Shown in pieces: positions 38,366-46,776 of a stretch of DNA of 64,000 nt. The DNA comes from an uncultured Flavobacteriales bacterium. Its GTDB lineage: Bacteria > Bacteroidota > Bacteroidia > Flavobacteriales > BACL11. The notes beneath the pieces were generated by a model. The model did no database searches, was not told the origin of the DNA, and was given only the letters and a program-made list of their open reading frames with translations. Location of the stretch: positions 1 to 64,000 of the forward strand of contig CAJQIZ010000015.1 in NCBI GenBank assembly GCA_905478555.1, in the 5' to 3' direction. Numbering within the stretch: position 1 is the first letter of the stretch; each line of letters starts with the position of its first letter. A program made the translations under genes and the position numbers.

Positions 38366-38743
38366 TTAATCTAAAATATTACAATCTGTAAAAGAGTACT
38401 CTTCAAATAAATCGTCAAAACCTACAAACCTAGATTTTACTTTTATCTTCTCTCCTAAAAAAAAGTTCTTTTCTGTTTTAGTCATTTCAAAAGAAAATAC
38501 AAAAGAAGAATCTAAGGTAATACTTACAAAAGGAGAAACAGGATCAATCTTTGTAACTACCCCTGTTATCACCACTATTTTTGAAAGATAATCTTCCTTA
38601 ACATCAACAAATTGAGAAGTACTATCAAAGGTTTCTTCTGATTTAAGTGTGAAATAATCGGTTGCTGGTTTTGTAACATATACATAAATCCCAATGCAGG
38701 AAAGTAGAATAAAAATACATACAATAATGATTTTTTTTATCAT
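38366..38743 (-). CDS. OB-fold (tRNA_anti-like) membrane-anchored protein
   Basis: I start at the ATG at 38743 (M-I-K-K-I-I-I-V), giving 125 residues. The frame extends upstream to 38791 but would overlap DUF5777 and add a non-signal-like leader. One N-terminal helix (about 4-20) anchors a small beta-rich domain with V-V-I-T-G-V-V-T-K-I and E-K-I-K-V-K-S-R-F-V-G-F-D-D, the pattern of the tRNA_anti-like OB-fold family in Bacteroidota. Its function is unknown. It directly follows DUF5777 (1-base gap), and the pair is probably one functional unit with YceI. Confidence 0.72.
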   Translation of the reverse strand: MIKKIIIVCIFILLSCIGIYVYVTKPATDYFTLKSEETFDSTSQFVDVKEDYLSKIVVITGVVTKIDPVSPFVSITLDSSFVFSFEMTKTEKNFFLGEKIKVKSRFVGFDDLFEEYSFTDCNILD

Positions 38744-38744
38744 T

Positions 38745-39635
38745 TTAATTAAAGTTAAAGGGTCTACTAATATTAAAACCAAAGTGAACACCTCCAGACT
38801 TCCAGCTTCCTAAGGTTTCATTTAAAAAACCTCTTTCAAACATAGTTTCTGAATTTGTTAAAAATAACTGAAAAACATGACCTCCGGTTTCAATGTCGCA
38901 ACCTACTGAAAAAGAATTAATAAAATCTTTATTCTTAAAAGGATGAATCACATTAGAGTTCGTCATAAATATCGGAATCCATTCTGAATTTAAAGAAACA
39001 GATCTACTTACCTTATATCTCCCTCCAATTCCTAAGGAATACATTTTTTCATTTACTAAAAGTGACCATGGGTATGGGGAAAGAAAATTATAAGATGTCA
39101 GTGAAGGCGATATTTGCAACGATAAATTGGAATTAACCTTTCTAGCAATCATAAGTTGATGAGTAAAACTAAAATCATTTTTCAACATATCTTCAGTTGC
39201 CAATAAGGAAGAAAGTGTATCGTAAAAAACAGCAGAATACATTGCAATGGTAAATGGGAAATTATTTTTACCCTGAGTTATTAATCTTCCTTTTACGGAA
39301 GCGTCAATCACTTTATAGGATGAACTTCTAGCAAGACCCACTGTAATATCATCTGTAATCCCATAATCAAAACTCATTCTGATACTTCCATAATCTAAAC
39401 CATATAAGTTTTCTATGCCTGAATTTAGAGCTCCAAATCTATGAGAAATAACAAAATTAAGTTCGTTTTTATTAGTCTGCTCTACAGACTGAAGATTAAT
39501 AATTTTAGTAGATTTAAATATAGAAAAAGTCAGTACATTTTCATTATCATCATTCAAAAAAGAGAGTAAATCCTCTTGAGAAAAAGAAGAAAAAGAGAAA
39601 CAGATACAACTCAAAAACACAATAATTCTGTTCAT
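38745..39635 (-). CDS. DUF5777-family outer-membrane beta-barrel-like protein
   Basis: A 296-residue protein with a signal peptide (M-N-R-I-I-V-F-L-S-C-I-C-F-S-F-S-S-F-S-Q). The mature part alternates polar and hydrophobic residues and ends in N-F-N, and carries the DUF5777 segment V-I-S-H-R-F-G-A-L-N-S-G-I-E-N-L-Y-G-L-D near 82-101. The family is predicted to form an outer-membrane barrel; no ligand is known. It sits 1 base after yceI ends and 1 base before the OB-fold gene, so the three are tightly packed. Confidence 0.82.
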   Translation of the reverse strand: MNRIIVFLSCICFSFSSFSQEDLLSFLNDDNENVLTFSIFKSTKIINLQSVEQTNKNELNFVISHRFGALNSGIENLYGLDYGSIRMSFDYGITDDITVGLARSSSYKVIDASVKGRLITQGKNNFPFTIAMYSAVFYDTLSSLLATEDMLKNDFSFTHQLMIARKVNSNLSLQISPSLTSYNFLSPYPWSLLVNEKMYSLGIGGRYKVSRSVSLNSEWIPIFMTNSNVIHPFKNKDFINSFSVGCDIETGGHVFQLFLTNSETMFERGFLNETLGSWKSGGVHFGFNISRPFNFN

Positions 39636-39636
39636 T

Positions 39637-40179
39637 TTACTTTTGTATTAAGGTTACATTTACCTCTACTTTTACAGTTTCTGATATTTTATCTCTTACT
39701 AATCTAGGAATTTTAATTCCAAAATCTAAGATAATTATATCAAATGAGGAACTTAGAGAAATAGTAGACTTACTAGTTTCAATCACCCCTTTTACTATTA
39801 TTTCTTTTTCAATTCCATGCATAGTTATTTTTCCTTTTACAACAACATCTTGTTCTATTCCATTCCAAGTAAAATCATCCCAATTTTGAATTTGACCTAC
39901 AAAAGTAGACTTAGGAAATTTATCTGATTCTACATATTTTTCATTAAAATGTTCCTCCATTAAAGCTTTTTCAAACTTAAAAGAAATCATTTTCAGTTGA
40001 AAAACAAGGTTTCCATTTTCAGTATCTAAAATACAAGAAACATAATTATTAACAGGAGCAATAACTTCTAACGGAGTAGAGGCATTAAAAGTAACTTTCC
40101 CATTTCTTGTAATAAATTTTTCTTGAGAAAAAGACAAAACAGAAAGAAACATAATAAATATTAAAAAATAATTTTTCAT
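39637..40179 (-). CDS. YceI-family lipocalin-like periplasmic protein
   Basis: A 180-residue exported protein (signal peptide 1-18, ending L-S-F-S-Q) with the YceI pattern: a start F-I-T-R-N-G-K-V-T-F-N-A-S-T-P near 22-36, F-P-K-S-T-F-V-G near 88-95 and the G-K-I-T-M-H-G-I-E-K-E-I near 115. YceI proteins are lipocalin-like barrels that bind isoprenoid chains. It lies 16 bases downstream of the MFS gene and directly upstream of DUF5777. Its ligand is unknown; a polyisoprenoid is family-based inference. Confidence 0.85.
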   Translation of the reverse strand: MKNYFLIFIMFLSVLSFSQEKFITRNGKVTFNASTPLEVIAPVNNYVSCILDTENGNLVFQLKMISFKFEKALMEEHFNEKYVESDKFPKSTFVGQIQNWDDFTWNGIEQDVVVKGKITMHGIEKEIIVKGVIETSKSTISLSSSFDIIILDFGIKIPRLVRDKISETVKVEVNVTLIQK

Positions 40180-40195
40180 TGTTCAAAAATAAGAA

Positions 40196-41434
40196 TTATT
40201 CTTGTTTAAAATTGATTCTGTTGAATAAAAATAAACCAATAATAAAAAACAATATTACTACCCAAAGTGCCAATTGCTGACTATAAAACTTTGCAATAAT
40301 ACCAAAAAGTAAAGGACCTAAAAAAGAAGTTGCTTTTCCTGTAAGAGCAAAAAATCCGAAAAATTCATTTTGTTTTTTGCTAGGAATTAGTTGTGCCATT
40401 AAAGACCTACTACAAGACTGATTAGGCCCCACCATCAATCCAATAAAAACTCCTGCCACCCAAAACATTTGTTTAGGATTTGATGTTTCTGGAGCAAAAT
40501 AAGCTAAAAGAGTAGAAAAAATTAAGACCAAAAGTGAAATGTTAATTACATTTTTTACTCCTATTTCATCTTCTAAATAACCAAATACAAAGGATCCAAT
40601 TCCTGCTGCAACATTCAGAACAATACCTAAAATCAGAACCTCGTCAAAAGAGAAATTTAATGTACCCATAGCATAAATACCTCCTAAAGAAAATATAGTA
40701 ACTAATCCATCATTAAAGAACAATCTGGCAACTAAAAAATTTAATATTGTTTTATACTTTACAACTTCATTAAATGTGTTTTTTAAAGATTTGAAAGAAT
40801 TAATAATATGCCTTTTCTGTAACTTTTCACTTTTTCTATCCTTGACAAACAAAAAAGTAGGAATACTAAAAATTAAGAACCAAACTCCAACTAAAATATT
40901 TATTCTCCTAATCCCCTCAGAATCCAAAGTTGGAAACAAATGTAAAGACAGAAACAAAGCAGATAAACCACCCACAAAACCTAATCCCCATCCGAAACCA
41001 GAAATTTTACCAATATTATCTTCTTTAGAAATATCTGGTAGGTAAGAATTACAAAATACGCTACCCATTTCGAATGCAACATTTGCAACAACAAATAATG
41101 ATAAAGCAAAATAAACATCTCCTGCTACAGGAAAATAAAGGAGAATAGAAAAAATAGCACAAACCCAAGTAAAAAACATTAAAAACAACTTTCTATACCC
41201 ACCTTTATCAGCTAAGGCTCCTAATATAGGAGATAGTACAGAAACAACAACTGCTGTAATAGCAATAGCAGATGACCAAAGTAAAGTGCCTGTTTGCTTA
41301 TCATTAGCAATGTACTCTGTAAAAAAAGCTCCATACACAAAGGTAACTATAATAGTAGTAAATGGCTGGTTTGCAAAATCGTATAACGACCATGAAATAA
41401 CCTCTTTTTTATTTTTTAATTTGGATAAAAACAT
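40196..41434 (-). CDS. MFS transporter, Atg22/UMF1-like
   Basis: A 412-residue inner-membrane protein with about 12 helices. The opening S-W-S-L-Y-D-F-A-N-Q-P-F near 15-26 is the hallmark of the UMF1 (Atg22-like) branch of the major facilitator superfamily, and L-G-A-L-A-D-K-G-G-Y-R-K near 70-81 is its A-motif loop. Eukaryotic Atg22 exports amino acids from the vacuole; the bacterial substrate is unknown. A TATTTTTG element lies upstream at 41449-41456, divergent from the DUF5606 promoter. Confidence 0.88.
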   Translation of the reverse strand: MFLSKLKNKKEVISWSLYDFANQPFTTIIVTFVYGAFFTEYIANDKQTGTLLWSSAIAITAVVVSVLSPILGALADKGGYRKLFLMFFTWVCAIFSILLYFPVAGDVYFALSLFVVANVAFEMGSVFCNSYLPDISKEDNIGKISGFGWGLGFVGGLSALFLSLHLFPTLDSEGIRRINILVGVWFLIFSIPTFLFVKDRKSEKLQKRHIINSFKSLKNTFNEVVKYKTILNFLVARLFFNDGLVTIFSLGGIYAMGTLNFSFDEVLILGIVLNVAAGIGSFVFGYLEDEIGVKNVINISLLVLIFSTLLAYFAPETSNPKQMFWVAGVFIGLMVGPNQSCSRSLMAQLIPSKKQNEFFGFFALTGKATSFLGPLLFGIIAKFYSQQLALWVVILFFIIGLFLFNRINFKQE

Positions 41435-41448
41435 AATTTTTCTGATTT

Positions 41449-41456
41449 CAAAAATA
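41449..41456 (-). promoter_or_regulatory. Bacteroidota -7-like element, MFS gene
   Basis: Minus-strand TATTTTTG matches TAnnTTTG and lies 14 bases before the MFS ATG. The region is shared with the divergent DUF5606 promoter at 41505. No -33 TTG. Confidence 0.4.
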
Positions 41457-41504
41457 CAATAATTATTTCAGTTATATATCTAAGTTTCTTTCTATTAAAA
41501 AATG

Positions 41505-41512
41505 TAAATTTG
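41505..41512 (+). promoter_or_regulatory. Bacteroidota -7-like element, DUF5606 gene
   Basis: TAAATTTG matches TAnnTTTG and is followed by GCGG. It leaves a leader of about 35 bases, which is largely made of the 11-base tandem repeat at 41529-41572. Confidence 0.5.
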
Positions 41513-41528
41513 CGGACCTAAAAAAAAT

Positions 41529-41572
41529 AAAAGGAATATAAAAGGAATATAAAATGAATATAAAAGGAATCA
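41529..41572 (+). repeat. 11-base tandem repeat forming the translation start of the DUF5606 gene
   Basis: Four head-to-tail units: AAAAGGAATAT at 41529-41539 and 41540-41550, then AAAATGAATAT at 41551-41561 and AAAAGGAATCA at 41562-41572. A single G-to-T difference in the third unit makes the ATG at 41554-41556. The second unit places AGGA 7 bases before that ATG, a good Shine-Dalgarno position in a phylum that seldom uses one. The fourth unit codes for Lys-Gly-Ile. Confidence 0.85.
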
Positions 41573-41994
41573 TAAATGTATCAGGAAAAGCAGGATTACA
41601 TAGAATTATTAGTCAAGCAAAAAACTCCGTTATTGTAGAATCTTTAACCGATAAAAAAAGAACACCTGTTTATAGTCATTCACAAGCAAATTCTCTAGAA
41701 GAAATTGGTATTTACACTTATGAAGACACACTTGCATTAATAGACATCTTTACAAACATTGCAAAAAAAGAAGATTGTAAAGCATGTCTTTCCCACAAAT
41801 CATCAAAGGAAGAACTTGAAAACTATTTTAGAGAAATATTACCAGAATATGATGAAGATAGAGTTTATATTTCAGATATAAAAAAGGTAATACAATGGTA
41901 TAATGCATTACAAAAGGCTGGACTTGTGGAACTTCCTAAAGAAGAAAAACCAAAGAAAAAGAAAAAAACAAAAGCAAAAAAAGAGAATGAATAA
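41554..41994 (+). CDS. DUF5606 protein
   Basis: A 146-residue soluble protein with N-terminal M-N-I-K-G-I-I-N-V-S-G-K-A-G-L-H-R-I near 1-18 and S-L-T-D-K-K-R-T-P-V-Y near 30-40, both typical of the Bacteroidota family DUF5606, then a charged helical part and a very lysine-rich tail (about 125-146, P-K-E-E-K-P-K-K-K-K-K). Its role is unknown; the tail suggests RNA or ribosome contact. Its stop codon overlaps the start of the M3 peptidase gene by 8 bases. The start codon is embedded in an 11-base tandem repeat. Confidence 0.88.
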   Translation: MNIKGIINVSGKAGLHRIISQAKNSVIVESLTDKKRTPVYSHSQANSLEEIGIYTYEDTLALIDIFTNIAKKEDCKACLSHKSSKEELENYFREILPEYDEDRVYISDIKKVIQWYNALQKAGLVELPKEEKPKKKKKTKAKKENE

Positions 41995-43714
41995 CTCAAT
42001 AAACATACCAACAAGACCAACAAGAAAATTTGTTCCTGAAGATTTAATAATTGATTCGTGGATTAAAATTGAACCATTATTTGAAAGTTTATTAAATAGA
42101 GAAATACTATCCGCAAAAAATCTAGAAATATGGATGTTAGACAGATCGGAACTAGAAGCTGTTTTAGAAGAAGATATGGCATGGAGATACATCAAAATGA
42201 ACATTGACACTACAGATAAAAAATTAGGAGATAGGTTTACATTTTGGATTAAAGAAATATCTCCTAAAATGGCACCTTATTCTCATCAACTAAATGTAAA
42301 ATTAGTTGAAAATACTTTTCTAAATGAATTAGATTCCGACAAGTACAAAATCTACTTAAGAGGAGTGAAAAAATCAATCGAAATATTCAGAGAAGACAAC
42401 ATCCCTCTATACACAGAGATGGAAACAAAACAACAAGAATACGGAGCAATTTCTGCAAAAATGAGCATTGAGGTAGATGGAGAAACAGTAACAATGCAAA
42501 AAGCAGCACAATTCTTAAAAGATACAAACAGAGAAAAAAGAGAAGAAGTTTATCATAAAATATCTCAAAGAAGATTAGAAGATAAAGAAAAATTAGATGT
42601 TCTTTTTGATGAATTAATTACACTAAGACAAGAAATAGCGAAAAATGCAGGATACAGAAACTACAGAGATTACATGTTTGCTGCTTTAGGAAGATTTGAC
42701 TACACCGCTACAGATTGTTACAGTTTTCACACTGCAATTGAACAAGAGATAGTTCCTATTATCACTTCTTTTGAAGAAAAGAGAAAAGAAAAATTAGGGT
42801 TAGAAAACTACAAAGCATGGGATACTTTAGTAGATGCAAATGGAAAAGAATCTTTAAAACCATTTGAAGGAGGAGATATTTTAACTGATAAATCTATAGA
42901 ATGTTTTAACAGACTAAGGCCTTATTTTGGGGAATGTTTATCTACAATGAAAGAGATGAAACACCTGGACTTAGAATCTAAAAACGGGAAAGCTCCTGGA
43001 GGATTCATGTATCCACTTTACGAAATTGGAGTCCCATTTATTTACATGAATGCAGTAGGATCTCAAAGAGATGTAGTAACAATGGTTCATGAAGGAGGAC
43101 ATGCAGTACATTCTTTTTTAAGTAGAGATTTATCCATGACCGAATTTAAAAGCACCCCATCAGAAGTTGCAGAACTTGCATCTATGAGTATGGAACTTTT
43201 AAGTATGAAACATTGGGATGTTTTTTACGATAATAAAGAAGATTTAAAAAGAGCTAAAAGAGAACAACTAGAAAAAGCACTTGAAGGATTACCCTGGATT
43301 GCAGCAATTGATAAATTTCAACATTGGATTTATACAACAGATCATACAGCAGAACAAAGAAGAGAACAATGGATGGAGATATCTTCTGAATTAGGAAACC
43401 CAGTTGTTAACTGGCAAGGACAGGAAGATTCATTAGCAAATCAATGGCAAAAACAACTTCATTTATATGAAGTACCTTTTTACTACATTGAATACGGAAT
43501 GGCTCAACTTGGTGCTATCGCAATGTGGAGAGAATATATCCTAAAGGGAGAGGTAGCTTTAGACAACTACACGAAAGCTCTGAAACTAGGTTATACCAAA
43601 TCAATTGGGGAGATTTATGAAACTGCAGGAATACAATTTGATTTTTCTGTAAACTATGTTAAGGAATTATCAGAGTTTATTAAAACTCAATTATCTGAGA
43701 TAGATAATAATTAA
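41987..43714 (+). CDS. M3-family oligoendopeptidase
   Basis: Cytoplasmic zinc peptidase (oligoendopeptidase F/thimet type) that trims short peptides. I begin at the ATG at 41987 (M-N-N-S-I-N-I-P-T-R), giving 575 residues; the upstream in-frame ATG at 41903 lies inside DUF5606 and would add a basic, unrelated leader. The zinc motif M-V-H-E-G-G-H-A-V-H-S has H368, E369 and H372, and a third ligand is expected in the S-E-V-A-E-L-A-S-M segment near 392-400. There is no signal peptide. It overlaps DUF5606 by 8 bases, and its stop overlaps that of the convergent channel gene. Confidence 0.93.
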   Translation: MNNSINIPTRPTRKFVPEDLIIDSWIKIEPLFESLLNREILSAKNLEIWMLDRSELEAVLEEDMAWRYIKMNIDTTDKKLGDRFTFWIKEISPKMAPYSHQLNVKLVENTFLNELDSDKYKIYLRGVKKSIEIFREDNIPLYTEMETKQQEYGAISAKMSIEVDGETVTMQKAAQFLKDTNREKREEVYHKISQRRLEDKEKLDVLFDELITLRQEIAKNAGYRNYRDYMFAALGRFDYTATDCYSFHTAIEQEIVPIITSFEEKRKEKLGLENYKAWDTLVDANGKESLKPFEGGDILTDKSIECFNRLRPYFGECLSTMKEMKHLDLESKNGKAPGGFMYPLYEIGVPFIYMNAVGSQRDVVTMVHEGGHAVHSFLSRDLSMTEFKSTPSEVAELASMSMELLSMKHWDVFYDNKEDLKRAKREQLEKALEGLPWIAAIDKFQHWIYTTDHTAEQRREQWMEISSELGNPVVNWQGQEDSLANQWQKQLHLYEVPFYYIEYGMAQLGAIAMWREYILKGEVALDNYTKALKLGYTKSIGEIYETAGIQFDFSVNYVKELSEFIKTQLSEIDNN

Positions 43715-44529
43715 CTATTTAAATCTTTTCCACATTTATTGCAAAAATCAGAATCAATTCTATGACCTTCATGTAAACAATTAGAACATGTAATGGTTGT
43801 TATGTTATCATTATTTTTAACCATAGATACTGAAACTATACCAGTAGGAACTGCAATAATACCGTATCCAAGAATCATAATAATTGAAGCAAGGATTTTT
43901 CCTAAAACAGTAAACGGAACAACACCTCCATAACCAACAGTAGTCAAAGTAATAATTGCCCAATACATTGAATTGGGAATATCGTCAAAACCATTAGTAT
44001 TAGCTCCAGAGGGACCTTCAATTATATACATTACTGTTCCTAAAACAATAACTAACAAAACAACAGACATAAGAAATACTACTATTTTTGGTAAAGATTT
44101 ACGCAAAGCAATTAACATAGTTTGACCTCCTCTTACATAAGGTGATAAATGAAAAACACGAAACAATCTAATTAATCTAATTGAACGAATTACAGTTAAA
44201 TGATGAAGATCAGCAATAAACATTAAATAAGTTGGGATAATAGCTAATAAATCTATTAATCCCATAAAAGAAAATATATATTTAATTGGTTTCCTAACAA
44301 TCCAAATTCTTATTAAATATTCAATAGTAAATATAATAGTAAAAATCCATTCTAATGTTTGTAGTAGAAAAAGATATTCTAATTTAATAATCTGAACACT
44401 CTCTAAGATAATACATAAGACTGATGAAGAAATAATGATTAATAGAAGAATATCAAATAACTTACCAGATTGAGTTTCTGCTTCAAAAATTATATGATAT
44501 AATTTATTTTTAATTGATTTTTCTTTCAT
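43711..44529 (-). CDS. Voltage-gated-type potassium channel with C-terminal zinc ribbon
   Basis: A 272-residue ion channel subunit: six helices, an S4-like helix with regularly spaced arginines (R115, R118, R121, R124) and a pore loop with T-T-V-G-Y-G-G at 196-202, the K+ filter. The tail (from about 245) has C-S-N-C (248, 251) and C-N-K-C (263, 266), a zinc-ribbon arrangement that could sense metal or hold the tetramer together. Six-helix and filter residues fit a Kv-like homotetramer. Its function in the cell is unknown. The gene overlaps the end of the M3 gene by 4 bases. Confidence 0.9.
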   Translation of the reverse strand: MKEKSIKNKLYHIIFEAETQSGKLFDILLLIIISSSVLCIILESVQIIKLEYLFLLQTLEWIFTIIFTIEYLIRIWIVRKPIKYIFSFMGLIDLLAIIPTYLMFIADLHHLTVIRSIRLIRLFRVFHLSPYVRGGQTMLIALRKSLPKIVVFLMSVVLLVIVLGTVMYIIEGPSGANTNGFDDIPNSMYWAIITLTTVGYGGVVPFTVLGKILASIIMILGYGIIAVPTGIVSVSMVKNNDNITTITCSNCLHEGHRIDSDFCNKCGKDLNS

Positions 44530-44579
44530 AATTCAATTTAGTTTACAAAACTAAATAATTTTTTAATAATAGATTTGAT

Positions 44580-46214
44580 TTATGCAAAAACTATCGAACT
44601 TTCTGAGTTGTACCAATGATCATAATTTACCTTATATAATTTTTCTATTGAGTTACGCTTTATTTTCATAGTTGGAGTAAGTAACTTATTTTCAACACTC
44701 CATTCTCCTTTTACAATAATTATATTGTGTAATTTTTCATGAATGTCTAGTTTTGGATTTACTACTTCCAATGAAGTTTGCAAACTTCTAATAAGATCTT
44801 CATTTGATTTTTTTTGTCCTCTATCTGAAAGAACAATTAAAGCAATAGGTTGAGGAAGTCCAACTCCCACCACACAAACTTGTTCTATATTTTTATTAGA
44901 AGAAAGTTTCATTTCAATAGGAGAAGGAGCAACATATTTCCCTTTAGAGGTTTTGAAAATATCTTTCACTCTACCTGTAATAGTCAGAAAACCATTTTCA
45001 TCAATCTCTCCTTCATCTCCTGTATATAACCAACCCTCCTTTATCGTTTCAGAAGTCTGTTTCTCTTCCTTATAATAACCATCCATCAAAGCAACATGTT
45101 TTATAAGTATCTCTTTTTGTTCCGATAGTTTTACATCACAAAAAGGTAAAGCCTGACCTACTGAACCAATTTTAATATTATTCCTAAAACTAACATGCGA
45201 ATAACAAGTATTTTCCGTCATAGCATAAGCCTCTTGTATAGTAATTCCCAAACGAGCAAACCACCTAATAAGCGGAGCGGGAGTTGGAGCGGCACCAGTA
45301 AATATATTTCTAGCTTTACTCAAGCCTAATCCTTTTTGTATTTTCTTTTTTATTAAAGAAGAAACAAAAGGAATAGAAAGTAAAATATTCAATTTTTTCT
45401 GAGGTAATTTTAATAAAATTCCTTGCTGGAATTTAGTCCAAATCCTAGGAACACCTAGAAATACAGATGGTGAAGCAGTGGACAAGTTATCAGCAAAAGT
45501 AGATAAACTTTCTGCAAAGGAAATTTTCCCACCTGTATAAATAGATCCCATTTGAACTAGAAGTCGTTCTGCTATATGACATAAAGGTAAATACGAAAAG
45601 AAGGACTCATCTTTTAAAGGTAAGGAGTTTACTGCATTTGTAGTTGCAAAACTGAAATTATAAAATTTGTGCATCACTCCTTTCGGATCTCCAGTAGTTC
45701 CGGAAGTGTATATAATAGTAGCCATCTCCATTTCATCTCTTACTACATTCTCTAAAAGAGGATCTTTATCTTTTATTAAATCATTCCATTCTGGATAATT
45801 TTCTGAGTAAAACGGATAAGTAATGCAATTCATATCTGCAGGAATTCCACTTTTCATTTTCCCAAAATCATCTAACTTTCCTACGAAAACTATTTTAGTT
45901 TCACTGTGTATTAATATCTTATTTAAAGTATCTGCACTTAAATTTGGGTATAAAGGTACCGAAACATGGCCACTCATCATAATAGCCAAATCACTCATTA
46001 TCCAATGTGCACAATTTTTAGATAGTATTGCGATCTTACTTTTTTCTTCTAAATTTAAACTCTTTATATAAGAAACCATTTTCCTCACTTCACTCATAGT
46101 TTCCTTATAAGTCCAATTGTGCCATATCCCATCAATTGGTTGACTCAAAAAAACTTCATTCTTTTTTTCCACTTCCCACTTGTACATCATTTCTAAAGGG
46201 GATAAATACTTCAT
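44580..46214 (-). CDS. Long-chain acyl-CoA synthetase (AMP-forming)
   Basis: Activates fatty acids to acyl-CoA with ATP. The 544 residues have the ANL-superfamily P-loop A-T-I-I-Y-T-S-G-T-T-G-D-P-K-G at about 165-179, a central A-Y-A-M-T-E-N region, the G-W-L-Y-T-G-D adenylate-binding motif and a C-terminal lid with K-x-x-K-x-S-x-G-K-Y. It is divergent from marR across 133 bp containing two near-palindromes, so it probably belongs to the same regulon as the beta-oxidation genes and provides the first step. Substrate chain length is inferred from context. Confidence 0.92.
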   Translation of the reverse strand: MKYLSPLEMMYKWEVEKKNEVFLSQPIDGIWHNWTYKETMSEVRKMVSYIKSLNLEEKSKIAILSKNCAHWIMSDLAIMMSGHVSVPLYPNLSADTLNKILIHSETKIVFVGKLDDFGKMKSGIPADMNCITYPFYSENYPEWNDLIKDKDPLLENVVRDEMEMATIIYTSGTTGDPKGVMHKFYNFSFATTNAVNSLPLKDESFFSYLPLCHIAERLLVQMGSIYTGGKISFAESLSTFADNLSTASPSVFLGVPRIWTKFQQGILLKLPQKKLNILLSIPFVSSLIKKKIQKGLGLSKARNIFTGAAPTPAPLIRWFARLGITIQEAYAMTENTCYSHVSFRNNIKIGSVGQALPFCDVKLSEQKEILIKHVALMDGYYKEEKQTSETIKEGWLYTGDEGEIDENGFLTITGRVKDIFKTSKGKYVAPSPIEMKLSSNKNIEQVCVVGVGLPQPIALIVLSDRGQKKSNEDLIRSLQTSLEVVNPKLDIHEKLHNIIIVKGEWSVENKLLTPTMKIKRNSIEKLYKVNYDHWYNSESSIVFA

Positions 46215-46263
46215 AATTTTAATTTTTTAATATTTGATAAAAATAAACAAATTTTTGTGATTT

Positions 46264-46281
46264 TACTATGCAAGCATAATA
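46264..46281. promoter_or_regulatory. Putative MarR operator O1
   Basis: TACTATGC, a 2-base spacer AA and GCATAATA make a near-palindrome with one asymmetric arm end. It lies closer to the acyl-CoA synthetase gene, whose ATG is 50 bases away on the minus strand. Confidence 0.7.
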
Positions 46282-46291
46282 TTTTTAATTT

Positions 46292-46309
46292 TACTATGCA
46301 CGCATAGTA
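46292..46309. promoter_or_regulatory. Putative MarR operator O2
   Basis: TACTATGC, CA... centre, GCATAGTA: an 18-base sequence with perfect 8-base arms (TACTATGC/GCATAGTA) and a 2-base centre. It lies 28 bases, almost three helical turns, from O1, just upstream of a TACTTTCG -7-like element (46318-46325) of marR. A third half-site, TACTATG, overlaps the marR start codon (46344-46350). Confidence 0.75.
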
Positions 46310-46347
46310 TTTTTCATTACTTTCGTGCTCTCAAATTAAAGAATACT

Positions 46348-46776
46348 ATGGAACCAGAAGATACTATTGACTATAACATACGAAAAACTTGGTACAACAT
46401 TACTAAGCTTTACAACCGAACAGCAAACGAATATATGGCAAGTATGGCCTTGGGAATGATTATATTAAACATTGACATAACAGAAGGAACACCTTCCACT
46501 CAACTTGGCCCAAACATGGGAATGGAAGCAACCTCACTATCTAGGTCCCTTAACAAATTAGAAGAAAGTGCTGTAATAATCAGAAAACCAGACCCGAAAG
46601 ACAAAAGAAAAACAGTAATACATTTAACTCCACTTGGCATGGAATGGAGAATAGTAGCAAAAGAAGTTGTTGTAAATTTTAACAATACAATATTCGAACA
46701 TTTTGAAAAAGAAGAAATGGATACCTTCTTTGCTATCCTGAAAAAAATAAATAAAATTATAGATGAAACTAAATAG
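46348..46776 (+). CDS. MarR-family transcriptional regulator (fatty-acid regulon)
   Basis: A 142-residue winged-helix regulator. The recognition helix is around 60-72 (E-A-T-S-L-S-R-S-L-N-K-L-E) and the wing follows with D-P-K-D-K-R-K-T at 82-89, the usual MarR pattern. It overlaps the next gene by 14 bases and is the first gene of a beta-oxidation operon. Two near-palindromes lie immediately upstream, so it probably represses itself and both divergent units. The ligand is unknown; acyl-CoA or fatty acid is a reasonable inference from the target genes. Confidence 0.92.
   Translation: MEPEDTIDYNIRKTWYNITKLYNRTANEYMASMALGMIILNIDITEGTPSTQLGPNMGMEATSLSRSLNKLEESAVIIRKPDPKDKRKTVIHLTPLGMEWRIVAKEVVVNFNNTIFEHFEKEEMDTFFAILKKINKIIDETK

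Noticed and set aside
41903-41986. Upstream start for the M3 peptidase
   Set aside because: It lies within the DUF5606 gene's lysine-rich tail in another frame; the family start is the ATG at 41987.
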